A DNA stretch of 25,354 bases from a virus: positions 1 through 25,354 of IMG/VR virus record IMGVR_UViG_3300013123_000162. One strand, written 5' to 3'. Shown in pieces: positions 1-8,327 of the stretch (position 1 is the first letter of the stretch; the number at the start of each line of letters is the position of its first letter). Under the pieces are notes generated by a model that saw only the letters and a list, made by a program, of their open reading frames with translations, was not told the DNA's origin and did no database searches. A program made the position numbers and the translations under genes.

Positions 1-123
1 AAATATCGAGTTTCATTAAATGAAGTTAAATATAAATTTAATGTTTTTCAGCAAAATTCAACATTAAAAAGCATGATTTAAATTATGATTAATTATTTAA
101 TTTATTGGATTTTGTATTTTATA
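1..123. repeat. 123-bp direct terminal repeat, left copy
   Basis: These 123 bases are identical, base for base, to the last 123 bases of the window. The repeat is non-coding. It contains a small hairpin (TTCAT 12-16 with ATGAA 20-24) and a perfect 9-bp stem (TTTAATGTT at 37-45 with AACATTAAA at 60-68, 14-nt loop). The simplest explanation is a circular assembly whose ends overlap. A true repeat flanking this module in a larger phage genome is the alternative. Confidence 0.97.
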
Positions 124-127
124 TAAA

Positions 128-164
128 TAAACTATGTTTAACTAAATATTCTGATATATTTATA
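128..164 (+). promoter_or_regulatory. Putative phage late promoter / conserved 37-nt upstream element, copy 1
   Basis: This stretch aligns without gaps to 549-585 (32 of 37 positions identical) and both copies sit just ahead of a gene. The last part, CTGATATATTTATA, is fully conserved and contains the TATATTTAT core that recurs upstream of several other genes here. It lies about 45 nt before the ATG at 210. The promoter role is inferred from repetition and position only. Confidence 0.45.
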
Positions 165-209
165 ATTAAAAATATTAAACATTTTCAACTTATCATATAA
201 GGAATAATT

Positions 210-539
210 ATGACACACACAATTCAAATAGAACCTAAATTAATATCAGTTTTTCCTATTGAAAAAACTGCAAGATTTTTATATATAAATAATATTGCAG
301 TAGCATTAATAGATAACGGAGTTAATATAATATATCAATTATTAGATATTAATCATTCTGTAATAACACAACAGGAATTTATTCAATTACCTAACGACTC
401 ATTAGTTACGTGGGTTAATTCAGATGAACAATTAGTTGATATTTTATTATCTAAATTAAATTTAGTAAAATCAAATGAACCTATAGAGCAAATTCCTAAT
501 GATATCCCTATTCCTCCTGTTATAAATCCAGTACCATAA
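210..539 (+). CDS. Hypothetical small phage protein
   Basis: A 109-residue protein, not recognised with certainty. The ATG at 210 follows a good ribosome binding site (AAGGA about 8 nt upstream). The body looks like a compact alpha/beta domain, and the last 20 or so residues are rich in proline and isoleucine (PIPPVINPVP at the end). The segment around residues 40-90, reading roughly YQLLD...SLVTWVNSDEQLVDILLSKLNL, resembles small domains often seen beside virion structural or fibre genes in large phages; this is an impression, not a family assignment. It has its own upstream element (128-164), separate from the glycan genes that follow. No signal peptide or membrane segment is visible. Confidence 0.75.
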   Translation: MTHTIQIEPKLISVFPIEKTARFLYINNIAVALIDNGVNIIYQLLDINHSVITQQEFIQLPNDSLVTWVNSDEQLVDILLSKLNLVKSNEPIEQIPNDIPIPPVINPVP

Positions 540-548
540 ATATTTATA

Positions 549-585
549 TAAACTGTATTTAACGAAATGCTCTGATATATTTATA
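549..585 (+). promoter_or_regulatory. Putative phage late promoter / conserved 37-nt upstream element, copy 2
   Basis: Second copy of the element at 128-164, differing at five positions, with an identical CTGATATATTTATA end. It lies about 32 nt before the ATG at 618 and probably drives the glycan island. Retention of this stretch in two otherwise unrelated intergenic regions argues for function. Confidence 0.45.
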
Positions 586-617
586 TTTGTAATTGTTATA
601 ACAAACCTTAAGGTTAC

Positions 618-3137
618 ATGAAAAAATTAGTGTATATCGCACCACACTTGTCTACTGGTGGTATGCCTCAGTATTTATATAAACAAATAGAAATGCTGAT
701 AAATGATTTTGATATTTACTGTATTGAGTGGTCCGATGTGACCGGAGGAGTATTAGTAATTCAAAAAGATAAGATTTATAATATTTTAAATAATAAATTA
801 ATTACTTTAAAAGAAAATAAAAAAGAATTATTTAATATTATAAATACATTATCTCCAGATATTATACATCTTCAAGAAATTCCTGAATTATTTATGGATC
901 ATTTAATTGCAGAACAATTATATTCTAAAAATAGAAAATATTCTATTATAGAAACTTCTCATGATTCATCTTTTAATATTGAAAATAAAATATATTTTCC
1001 AGATAAATTTATGATGGTTAGTCAATATCAAATTGATAGTTATAAATTATTAAATATTCCATGTGAACTTGTAGAATATCCTATCGAACATAAAATTAAA
1101 ACTAAAACTAGAGACCAAGCACTTAAAATATTAGGATTAGATCCTAAACTTAAACATATTATCAATATTGGTTTATTTACTCCTAGAAAAAATCAAGCTG
1201 AAATTATTGAATATGCTAAACAATTAAAAGATTATCCTATTCAATTTCATTTTATTGGTAATCATGCAGATAATTTCAAATATTATTGGGAACCATTAAT
1301 GAAAGATTTTCCATCAAATTGTAAATGGTGGAATGAAAGAAGTGATATAGATTCCTTTTTCGAAGCTGCAGATTTATTTTTATTTACATCTAGAGGTTCG
1401 AATTTAGATAAAGAAACAATGCCATTAGTAATTAGAGAAGCATTAGGATGGAATATTCCATCCTTAATATATAATTTACCAGTATATTTAAATTATTTTG
1501 ATAAATATAATAATATAGAATATTTAGATTTTAATAATTTGGATTTAAATATAAATAAAATTTTAAATAAGATTGATTTAACAACACATATAAATACTGA
1601 TACTTTAATATTAAATAAACGTAAAGTTCCGTTGTGTGATGACCATAATGGTGTAAATGTTTTATATGGACTTAAAGATTTAATTACAGAAAATTTTCCA
1701 AAGAATGCTTCAATTGTTGAAGTAGGTTGTTTTGAAGGTAAATCAATTGAATTATTTAGTATATTTTGTAAAAATGTATATGTAGTGGATCCATATTCAT
1801 CTTATAATGATATATCAGACGAATTATTATTAAATGCAAAATCACAGTTGGATGAAATAATTAAACAACATCCCAATATTATTAAATTAAAAAAACACAG
1901 TATTGACGTATCCTTAGATTTTGAAGATTATTCATTAGATGCTGTATATATTGATGGTGCTCATGATTATATTAATGTTAAAAATGATATATTAACTTGG
2001 ATTAAAAAAATTAAACCTAATGGAATTTTATGTGGTCATGATAGACATTCTGATGGTATAAACACTGCACTTAAAGAAATATTCAATGATAGTTTTATTG
2101 CTGAGTATTCTGACACATCATGGGCAATAAAAGTAAATACAAATTATATTCAATCTAATATATCTTCTAAGTGGAATTTAGAATCACAGACGATTTATTT
2201 TTCATCTAAAATAGATATTAATTTTCCAATACGAGTTGTTTTAAAAGAATATATGTCTAATGCAGTAATGTATGGACATGTATATAATAGTATACCAAAA
2301 AATATAGAATTTTGGATGATACCCGTCGATAAGAATATACATAAATATGAATTAGATCAAAATTTTTCAGGTGTTAAATTATGTATCTATAATATAGAAA
2401 CAGGTGATCAAATTTATGAACAACCCTACTATCACAGATTTACAAATGTACCTCAAATTGAATCATTAAGTAATGTTGCATTTTATTATAATAATTATTT
2501 AGAATATTTTGTCAATAAAAAATATGATAAATGGTTTAAAGGAAAATATTTTAAAAATGTAATTGATGTTGGTGCTAACATTGGTGTATTTACTAAATTT
2601 ATAATTTATAATAACATATCAGATAATATATTTTCAATTGAATGTTCTCCAACTGCATTAAATGATTTATATTATAATTTTAAAAATGAAAACAGAGTCA
2701 CTATAATTCCAAAGGCATTACATATTAGTAATGAACCTATAACATTTTATAATTCTGAAGAACATTCTATCATAAGTAGTACTATACCACCTGAAAAACT
2801 TACACAACACACGGCGGGAATTAAAGGTGAGTCTAAAATTACAGTAGATACAATTACACTAAAAGAACTAATTGATCAATACGGTACAATAGATTTATTA
2901 AAAATTGATATTGAAGGTGCAGAATATAATATATTTGATAGTATTGATGTTAATTTATTTGATAATATTAATAATATGTTTATTGAGTGTCATTATTTTG
3001 AAGATGATTATAAAGAAAAATACTTAAATCTTAAGAATATATTAATATGTGCAGGTTATATAGTACATAAATTTTCTACAAATCAAGATTTAGCTGGTCA
3101 GAGTGAATGTATATTTGTAACTAGGAGTACAAATTGA
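618..3137 (+). CDS. Fusion protein: GT4 glycosyltransferase - class I methyltransferase - FkbM methyltransferase
   Basis: An 839-residue three-domain enzyme. Residues 1 to about 310 form a GT-B glycosyltransferase of family 4 type: an STGGMPQYL loop near the N-terminus, the NIGLFTPRKNQ strand-loop that opens the donor domain, and an EX7E motif (E266, E274) followed by ALGWNIPSLIYNLP. Residues about 340-505 are a Methyltransf_24-like SAM domain (EVGCFEGKS from 368, then YIDGAHDY and NGILCGHD). Residues about 620-839 are an FkbM-type methyltransferase (DVGANIG at 650-656, KIDIEGAEY from 762). The likely role is transfer of a sugar plus O-methylation of the glycan; substrates are unknown. AAGG precedes the ATG. 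The stop overlaps the next start. The same methyltransferase and FkbM domains recur as separate genes downstream, in the same order. Confidence 0.9.
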   Translation: MKKLVYIAPHLSTGGMPQYLYKQIEMLINDFDIYCIEWSDVTGGVLVIQKDKIYNILNNKLITLKENKKELFNIINTLSPDIIHLQEIPELFMDHLIAEQLYSKNRKYSIIETSHDSSFNIENKIYFPDKFMMVSQYQIDSYKLLNIPCELVEYPIEHKIKTKTRDQALKILGLDPKLKHIINIGLFTPRKNQAEIIEYAKQLKDYPIQFHFIGNHADNFKYYWEPLMKDFPSNCKWWNERSDIDSFFEAADLFLFTSRGSNLDKETMPLVIREALGWNIPSLIYNLPVYLNYFDKYNNIEYLDFNNLDLNINKILNKIDLTTHINTDTLILNKRKVPLCDDHNGVNVLYGLKDLITENFPKNASIVEVGCFEGKSIELFSIFCKNVYVVDPYSSYNDISDELLLNAKSQLDEIIKQHPNIIKLKKHSIDVSLDFEDYSLDAVYIDGAHDYINVKNDILTWIKKIKPNGILCGHDRHSDGINTALKEIFNDSFIAEYSDTSWAIKVNTNYIQSNISSKWNLESQTIYFSSKIDINFPIRVVLKEYMSNAVMYGHVYNSIPKNIEFWMIPVDKNIHKYELDQNFSGVKLCIYNIETGDQIYEQPYYHRFTNVPQIESLSNVAFYYNNYLEYFVNKKYDKWFKGKYFKNVIDVGANIGVFTKFIIYNNISDNIFSIECSPTALNDLYYNFKNENRVTIIPKALHISNEPITFYNSEEHSIISSTIPPEKLTQHTAGIKGESKITVDTITLKELIDQYGTIDLLKIDIEGAEYNIFDSIDVNLFDNINNMFIECHYFEDDYKEKYLNLKNILICAGYIVHKFSTNQDLAGQSECIFVTRSTN

Positions 3138-3967
3138 TTTTGTTTTTATATAGTAATAAAGAATATGAACATCAGGCTATTGGATGTATTAAATCACTAA
3201 AATATAAATTAAATGATGATAATAAAATTGTATATTATACTATTGGATTTAAATCTTCATATAGTGCACCAAATGTTACATGTATACAATTAGGATTTAA
3301 AGATTATCCGAGGTATCACTTTTATAAATCCGAATTATCTTTACTTACAATGGAATTATTTCCAAATGAAACACATTTTATATTTTCAGATACAGATATT
3401 TTGTTTTCTAAAAAATTTAATTTTAATAAATTAAAACACGATTATACATACCCACTTGCAAGTTTCGGACCACATGAATATCCGTTTATTTATGAAATAA
3501 TTAATAATGAAACTATTATACATGATGAAACAAGACTCATGAATTATTTTAATGTTTCTAAAAGATCTATGCAATATACGTGGTCATGTATTTACGCATT
3601 TAATAGATCATGTAAAGATTTTTTAGAAGAATATACTTCAATGTGTCAAAACAAGTATTTATCAAGTAAAAATTTATATTATTATCCATTCGCAGATGAA
3701 ACTGCTTTTAATATATGTCTTTGGAAAAGAAATGCTACTCACAATTTAGGGTATGCGTTTTTGAATACACATAATCCTGAATCTGTTAAATTTGTAGAAG
3801 AACATAACTTAATTGACATTCATCTTGGAAAAAATATAGATGACTTGGGAGCAGATTGGGAATATGTTGGAGATTCATCAAATATTATATGTTATCATGG
3901 TTTTAAATTTGATTATGACATAAATCCAACATTAGAATATTTAATAGGTAATAATTATGAGAAGTAG
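3134..3967 (+). CDS. GT-A-fold glycosyltransferase (nucleotide-sugar transferase)
   Basis: A 277-residue protein with the layout of a GT-A glycosyltransferase. It begins with an ILFLYSN strand, has a DxD motif (D86-T87-D88 in FIFSDTDILF) for metal and nucleotide-sugar binding, and has a late YHGFKF segment like the histidine-containing end of GT8-type enzymes. The start is TTG at 3134. It overlaps the TGA of the previous gene and is preceded by AGGAG at 3123-3127, which supports this start over any internal ATG. The end overlaps the next gene by 11 nt. No membrane segment is seen, so it is probably cytosolic. The donor and acceptor cannot be read from the sequence. Confidence 0.82.
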   Translation: MILFLYSNKEYEHQAIGCIKSLKYKLNDDNKIVYYTIGFKSSYSAPNVTCIQLGFKDYPRYHFYKSELSLLTMELFPNETHFIFSDTDILFSKKFNFNKLKHDYTYPLASFGPHEYPFIYEIINNETIIHDETRLMNYFNVSKRSMQYTWSCIYAFNRSCKDFLEEYTSMCQNKYLSSKNLYYYPFADETAFNICLWKRNATHNLGYAFLNTHNPESVKFVEEHNLIDIHLGKNIDDLGADWEYVGDSSNIICYHGFKFDYDINPTLEYLIGNNYEK

Positions 3968-4586
3968 AATTGATTTTAGTAAATTATTATTAAGTAATAA
4001 TTTAACTGGATACGGAGTAGAATTGGGATCATTTGAAGGACAATTCGCAAAGAATATATTATCATCTTGGCCAGGTAATTTATATATGATAGATGTATGG
4101 AGAACATTACCGTCAGATGAATATGATGATATATCTAATCAATATGATTATTTGTCCGTTATAGATACTGCAATTAAAAATATACAACCATATGAAGATA
4201 GAGCACATATAATTAGAATGAAAGGTAAAGATGCTGTTAATTTATTTAACGATAATATGTTAGACTTCGTTTATATAGATGCAAATCATACTTATGAAGC
4301 TGTAATAGATGATATTAATATGTGGTATCCCAAAGTTAAATCAGGTGGTATAGTTTCCGGTCATGATTATTTACCATTACAATGCGATTATAATAAAGAA
4401 AATTATGATAAAAATATAAAAAATATTCCAATAAACATGTGGTCAAATAGTGATCCTACTAAAATTGAATATGTAGGAATGTTTGGAGTAAATCCTGCAG
4501 TTGAAGAATTTACTACTGAACATAATTATAAATTTAACGTAACTCCAGATGACTGGAATGGTACTTGGTGGTTTATAAAAAGATGA
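3957..4586 (+). CDS. Class I SAM-dependent methyltransferase (Methyltransf_24-like)
   Basis: A 209-residue single-domain methyltransferase. Motif I is VELGSFEGQF (residues 21-30), an acidic end of strand beta2 is seen in MIDVW, and the DFVYIDANHTYEAV...GGIVSGHDY segment (about 102-139) is typical of the family. The C-terminal region carries a PDDWNGTWWFIKR ending like that of stand-alone enzymes acting on sugars. It is a separate relative of the middle domain of the fusion protein at 618-3137 (EVGCFEG, YIDGAHDY, CGHD). It overlaps its upstream neighbour by 11 nt and its downstream neighbour by 4 nt, so translation is coupled. Probable role: O-methylation of a glycan intermediate. Confidence 0.85.
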   Translation: MRSRIDFSKLLLSNNLTGYGVELGSFEGQFAKNILSSWPGNLYMIDVWRTLPSDEYDDISNQYDYLSVIDTAIKNIQPYEDRAHIIRMKGKDAVNLFNDNMLDFVYIDANHTYEAVIDDINMWYPKVKSGGIVSGHDYLPLQCDYNKENYDKNIKNIPINMWSNSDPTKIEYVGMFGVNPAVEEFTTEHNYKFNVTPDDWNGTWWFIKR

Positions 4587-5494
4587 AATTGTGTAATGTT
4601 ATATTAAACAAATCTGAATTAAAAATAGATATAAATTATCTTTTAGATATAGATATAGATTTAAAAATCGTAATATCTGATTTAATATATGACTGTACAT
4701 ATTATATATTTAATACATCTTTTCAAAAAAATTCATCAATATGGGTAGTACCATTACCGTTAAATTTAAAAAATTCAATTTCTAATACTAATTTTAAAGG
4801 ATTTTATTGTAAAATATATAATACTAAATTAAGATTATTACAATCAGACGAATTAATTTTAAATGATAATACATTTAAATCTAAAAATTTTAGTAGTGAT
4901 CCACTTGATATGGTCGGTGAGTCGTATGTAGATTTTTTTTATAGTGATTTACTTAATAACATTGATACTAGTGGTGTAGTTATTGATGCAGGTGCAAACG
5001 TCGGATTTTTTACATTATATTGTTTACAAAATCTTAATTTATATAGAATATATAGTATTGAACCAGATGTGTTACCATTTTTTCATTTAAATAGAAACTT
5101 TATAAATGATTCTAGAGTTATTTTAATTAATAAAGCATTATCACATAATTGTGATGATATACAATTTTCATTTTCAGTTTGGAATTCGGTTGGTAGTAGT
5201 GAATTTAATCAAACCGATGGTGTATTTAGAACTAATGTTAGTTCAATAGACCTAAATACTATTTTAAATTTGGAATCTAAAATAAATTTATTAAAAATGG
5301 ATATAGAAGGAACGGAATTCAGAATATTTGAAAACTTGGATAATAGTGTATATGATAAAATAAATCAATTTTTTATTGAATTTCACGGTACACCATACAC
5401 TATATTTAACATATTACAATCACATGGTTATACAGTTGAATATAGGCATTCTAATGAAAACGATATTGCTGGATTTATATATGCATATAAATAA
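4583..5494 (+). CDS. FkbM family methyltransferase
   Basis: A 303-residue protein. The C-terminal two thirds is an FkbM SAM-dependent methyltransferase: VIDAGANVGFF around D135, SIEPDVLPFFHLNRN, and KMDIEGTEFRIF starting at residue 238. The first 110 or so residues look like a beta-rich accessory domain, comparable with the region just before the FkbM domain in the fusion at 618-3137. I chose ATG 4583, which overlaps the upstream TGA as ATGA, over the in-frame TTG at 4565 that would add six residues and lacks a better ribosome site. FkbM enzymes methylate sugar hydroxyls, which fits a methyl-capped glycan. The stop lies inside the next gene's start region. Confidence 0.86.
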   Translation: MKLCNVILNKSELKIDINYLLDIDIDLKIVISDLIYDCTYYIFNTSFQKNSSIWVVPLPLNLKNSISNTNFKGFYCKIYNTKLRLLQSDELILNDNTFKSKNFSSDPLDMVGESYVDFFYSDLLNNIDTSGVVIDAGANVGFFTLYCLQNLNLYRIYSIEPDVLPFFHLNRNFINDSRVILINKALSHNCDDIQFSFSVWNSVGSSEFNQTDGVFRTNVSSIDLNTILNLESKINLLKMDIEGTEFRIFENLDNSVYDKINQFFIEFHGTPYTIFNILQSHGYTVEYRHSNENDIAGFIYAYK

Positions 5495-6599
5495 TTATTT
5501 GGTAGTTTTTTCTTCTCATATAAATAACGATTCTAAAAAAGAATTTGCTATTGAAACATTAAAACATTTACAAGACAATAATATAGATGTTTGTATATCT
5601 ACCCATTGTAATAAATATTTAGAAGAATTATCATTATATGCTAAATATATAATATATGATTATAATAATGAACTAGTTGTTGTTAAAGATTTTTTAGATA
5701 ATATAGATTTAATAGATGATTCATGTAATATTAATGGTAGTGTAGATAATTTTTTTACGTTTGATTATTCAGGTGATTCACCAGTTGCATCAAGATTTAT
5801 ACCCGGACCAGAACATTCAAAACCTGCACTAATATTATTACGAAATGGAGTTCAAGTTGCACATTCAAATCAATATAAGTGGGTAATATATTTAGAATAT
5901 GATCTTCCAATTCCAATAGGTGGATATAAAAAATTTATAGAAGACAAAATATCAATATTAGAAAATAATAATAAAGAATGTTTTTATTATATATCAAATT
6001 TAACATACAATCAATATTTGTGGGGTGGATGTTTTATCTGTAAAACAAATAAATTATTTTCTAGTAAAAAGTTGATGTTAGATGAATGGAATACAAGCGT
6101 ACGTATGTGGATTAAATATTGGGGAATTACACCATTTGAATATTGTATACGAGCCAGTATTTATGAAGTATTAGATTATAGTGAAATTCATACTGAAATA
6201 TTCGCTGATACATATAAAGAATATTGGAATGTAGATAATTATTTAAATTTATCTAGATCTGATTTAAGTTTTCAACAATACTCAAATACTAATTTACATA
6301 TTTATCCTGTATTAAATAACAACCAGTATGATTTATATTTTTTAATGTTTAATTTTCACGTAGAAACTATAGTTAATAATGTACAAATTTTTATAAATAA
6401 TAATATTGTATATGATATTAAACAATATACTATTCCAGCATATGGTTGGTTAACACAAAAAATTGAATATAATTTAAATGATTTTATTGAATTAAAATAT
6501 AGTTTAAATCCTGAAGGTCAAATATACTCAGAATCATTCCATACAAATGATATAGAAAAAATTTATAAATATATGTTAAGAATCACAAATAATAAGTAG
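5481..6599 (+). CDS. Putative GT-A-like glycosyltransferase with C-terminal beta domain
   Basis: A 372-residue protein, probably a glycosyltransferase. The start YLVVFSSHINNDSKKEF and the CISTH segment suit the first strands of a GT-A fold, and WVIYLEYDLPI (E139, D141) sits where a DxD-like metal site is expected. FYYISNLTYNQYLWGGCFICKT resembles the acceptor-side region of phage and bacterial polysaccharide-linked GTs. The last 120 or so residues look like a beta-sandwich. ATG 5481 overlaps the upstream stop by 14 nt. Upstream in-frame starts (5454, 5376) would lengthen the overlap and add residues without family character. Family identity is less certain than for its neighbours; its position between methyltransferases and a sugar aminotransferase supports the call. 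Confidence 0.65.
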   Translation: MHINNYLVVFSSHINNDSKKEFAIETLKHLQDNNIDVCISTHCNKYLEELSLYAKYIIYDYNNELVVVKDFLDNIDLIDDSCNINGSVDNFFTFDYSGDSPVASRFIPGPEHSKPALILLRNGVQVAHSNQYKWVIYLEYDLPIPIGGYKKFIEDKISILENNNKECFYYISNLTYNQYLWGGCFICKTNKLFSSKKLMLDEWNTSVRMWIKYWGITPFEYCIRASIYEVLDYSEIHTEIFADTYKEYWNVDNYLNLSRSDLSFQQYSNTNLHIYPVLNNNQYDLYFLMFNFHVETIVNNVQIFINNNIVYDIKQYTIPAYGWLTQKIEYNLNDFIELKYSLNPEGQIYSESFHTNDIEKIYKYMLRITNNK

Positions 6600-6606
6600 G
6601 TTAATT

Positions 6607-7746
6607 ATGAAACAAATTCCATTATTTAAAGTTTATATGGATCCAAACGCTAAAATTGAAGTTGGAAAAGTATTAGATAGTGGTTATATAGGACAAGGCA
6701 AAAAGGTAGAAGAATTTGAAACAAATTTAAAAGAATATTTTAACGTAGATAAATTACTTACTCTCAATTCTGGTACTTCTGCATTACATTTGGCAATACA
6801 TTTATTAAAAAAACAAACAACAGACTGGCCAGGTTTATATCCTGGAGATGAAGTATTAACAACTGCACTTACTTGTACTGCGACTAATTGGCCAATACTC
6901 GCTAATGGTTTAGATATAAAATGGGTAGATATAGATGAAAAAAATCTAAATATCGATTTAGATGATTTAGAAAGAAAAATTACAAGTAAGACTAAAATTA
7001 TTATTGCAGTTCATTGGGGTGGATATCCTGTTGATTTGAAAAGATTGAAGAAAATACAACAACACGCATACGAATTGTATGGATTCAAGATTATGATTAT
7101 AGAAGATGGTGCACATTCATTTGGAACAGAATATGATGCTAAAAAATTAGGTAATGATGGCAACATTGTTATGTATAGTTTACAAGCTATTAAACATGTT
7201 ACTTCTATAGATGGTGGAATATTAATATTACCAACTCAAGAATTATATAATAGAGCTAAACTAATTAGATGGTATGGAATAGACAGAGAGCATAATTCTA
7301 AGGATTTTAGATGTGAGGCCGACGTAATAGAATGGGGATTTAAGTTTCATATGAATGATGTTAATGCTACAGTAGGTATAGAAAATTTAAAACACGCAGA
7401 TGAAATATTAAATATTCATAGAAATAATGCAAAGTTTTATGATATTCACATAAAACATCCTGATGTAACTTTACTAGAACGACAAGATTATAATAATTCA
7501 GCATTTTGGATTTATAGTATGAAAGTAAAAAATAGATTTATGTTCTATACTAGAATGAAAGAATGTGGTATAATGGTTTCGCAAGTTCATGAACGAAATG
7601 ACAAACACACAGCAGTTAAACAATATAAAACATTTTTACCGACACTAGATAGAGTTTTACCAGAAGTTGTATCTATACCAGTTGGTTGGTGGGTAACTAA
7701 TGATGATAGACAATATATTGTAGATTGTATTAATGGAGGTTGGTAA
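6607..7746 (+). CDS. DegT/DnrJ/EryC1/StrS family sugar aminotransferase (PLP-dependent)
   Basis: A full-length 379-residue PLP aminotransferase of the DegT/StrS family, which converts a keto-sugar nucleotide to an amino sugar (for example perosamine-type or 4-amino-4,6-dideoxy sugars). It opens with IPLFKVYM and SGYIGQGKKVEEFE. TLNSGTSALHLAIH binds the PLP phosphate, IEDGAHSFG holds the ring-binding Asp (D167), and SLQAIKHVTSIDGG holds the Schiff-base lysine (K196). The family usually has SxQxxK at this spot, and it is intact here. The downstream GNAT gene overlaps by one base, the usual partner for N-acylating the new amine. No 4,6-dehydratase is encoded in the window, so the keto-sugar must come from the host or from genes outside. 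Confidence 0.93.
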   Translation: MKQIPLFKVYMDPNAKIEVGKVLDSGYIGQGKKVEEFETNLKEYFNVDKLLTLNSGTSALHLAIHLLKKQTTDWPGLYPGDEVLTTALTCTATNWPILANGLDIKWVDIDEKNLNIDLDDLERKITSKTKIIIAVHWGGYPVDLKRLKKIQQHAYELYGFKIMIIEDGAHSFGTEYDAKKLGNDGNIVMYSLQAIKHVTSIDGGILILPTQELYNRAKLIRWYGIDREHNSKDFRCEADVIEWGFKFHMNDVNATVGIENLKHADEILNIHRNNAKFYDIHIKHPDVTLLERQDYNNSAFWIYSMKVKNRFMFYTRMKECGIMVSQVHERNDKHTAVKQYKTFLPTLDRVLPEVVSIPVGWWVTNDDRQYIVDCINGGW

Positions 7747-8327
7747 TGTATAAACATAAAAATGGAATTACTTTAGTTAAATTGGAAAGAGAAGATCTTC
7801 CAATATTAAAAAGATTAAAAAATGAATCTTGGTTTGGTACTCATACTATTAATTTTGTAAATGATGATGATCAAACACGTTGGTTTAACTCATTAGATAA
7901 TAATAAATCTTTAATATTAATTGTAATACATACTATCACTAACCAAAAAATAGGATTGTATAAAATACAAAATATAGATTGGATTAATAGAAAATATGAT
8001 TCTGCACATGATATTTTTGAAAATTTTAGAGGTAAAGGATTATCTAAAATATTATTAGAAGCGGGAGTAGATTTTGGATTTGAAATATTGAATATGAATC
8101 GAATAGACACTGAGGTTTTAGAAAATAATATAGCAAGTTATAAATCAGCAATACACGTGGGTTTTATTCAAGAAGGTATTAAAAGAAAATGTATTCATAA
8201 ATGTGGTCAATATTTAAATAGTAATGTATTGGGTATATTAAGAGAAGATTGGATGCAATTACCCAGAGTTATAAAATATGGTAAAATTTGTAATATTTCA
8301 TATATACCCAAGAATGGTATAATGTGA
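7746..8327 (+). CDS. GNAT family N-acetyltransferase (RimJ/RimL-like), probable sugar N-acyltransferase
   Basis: A 193-residue GNAT enzyme. The acetyl-CoA pyrophosphate loop is FRGKGLSKIL (R95-G96-K97-G98), and the C-terminal half has TEVLENNIASYKSAIHVGFIQEGIKRK, the standard end of RimJ/RimL-type acetyltransferases. ATG 7746 shares a base with the upstream TAA, and GGAGG lies six bases before it, so I preferred it to the TTG at 7740. Its place directly after the sugar aminotransferase points to N-acetylation (or another acylation) of the amino sugar. A ribosomal-protein acetylase role cannot be excluded from sequence alone but is unlikely in this context. Confidence 0.87.
   Translation: MYKHKNGITLVKLEREDLPILKRLKNESWFGTHTINFVNDDDQTRWFNSLDNNKSLILIVIHTITNQKIGLYKIQNIDWINRKYDSAHDIFENFRGKGLSKILLEAGVDFGFEILNMNRIDTEVLENNIASYKSAIHVGFIQEGIKRKCIHKCGQYLNSNVLGILREDWMQLPRVIKYGKICNISYIPKNGIM

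Noticed and set aside
146-165. Hammerhead-type ribozyme core in the CTGATAT element
   Set aside because: CTGA is followed by TAT rather than the required TGA/NGA core, and no GAAA-containing partner strand or flanking stems were found.
5376-5480. N-terminal extension of the GT-A-like protein from ATG 5376 or 5454
   Set aside because: The extension is translated from the end of the FkbM gene in another frame and adds 35 or 9 residues with no family character. ATG 5481 gives a normal GT start.
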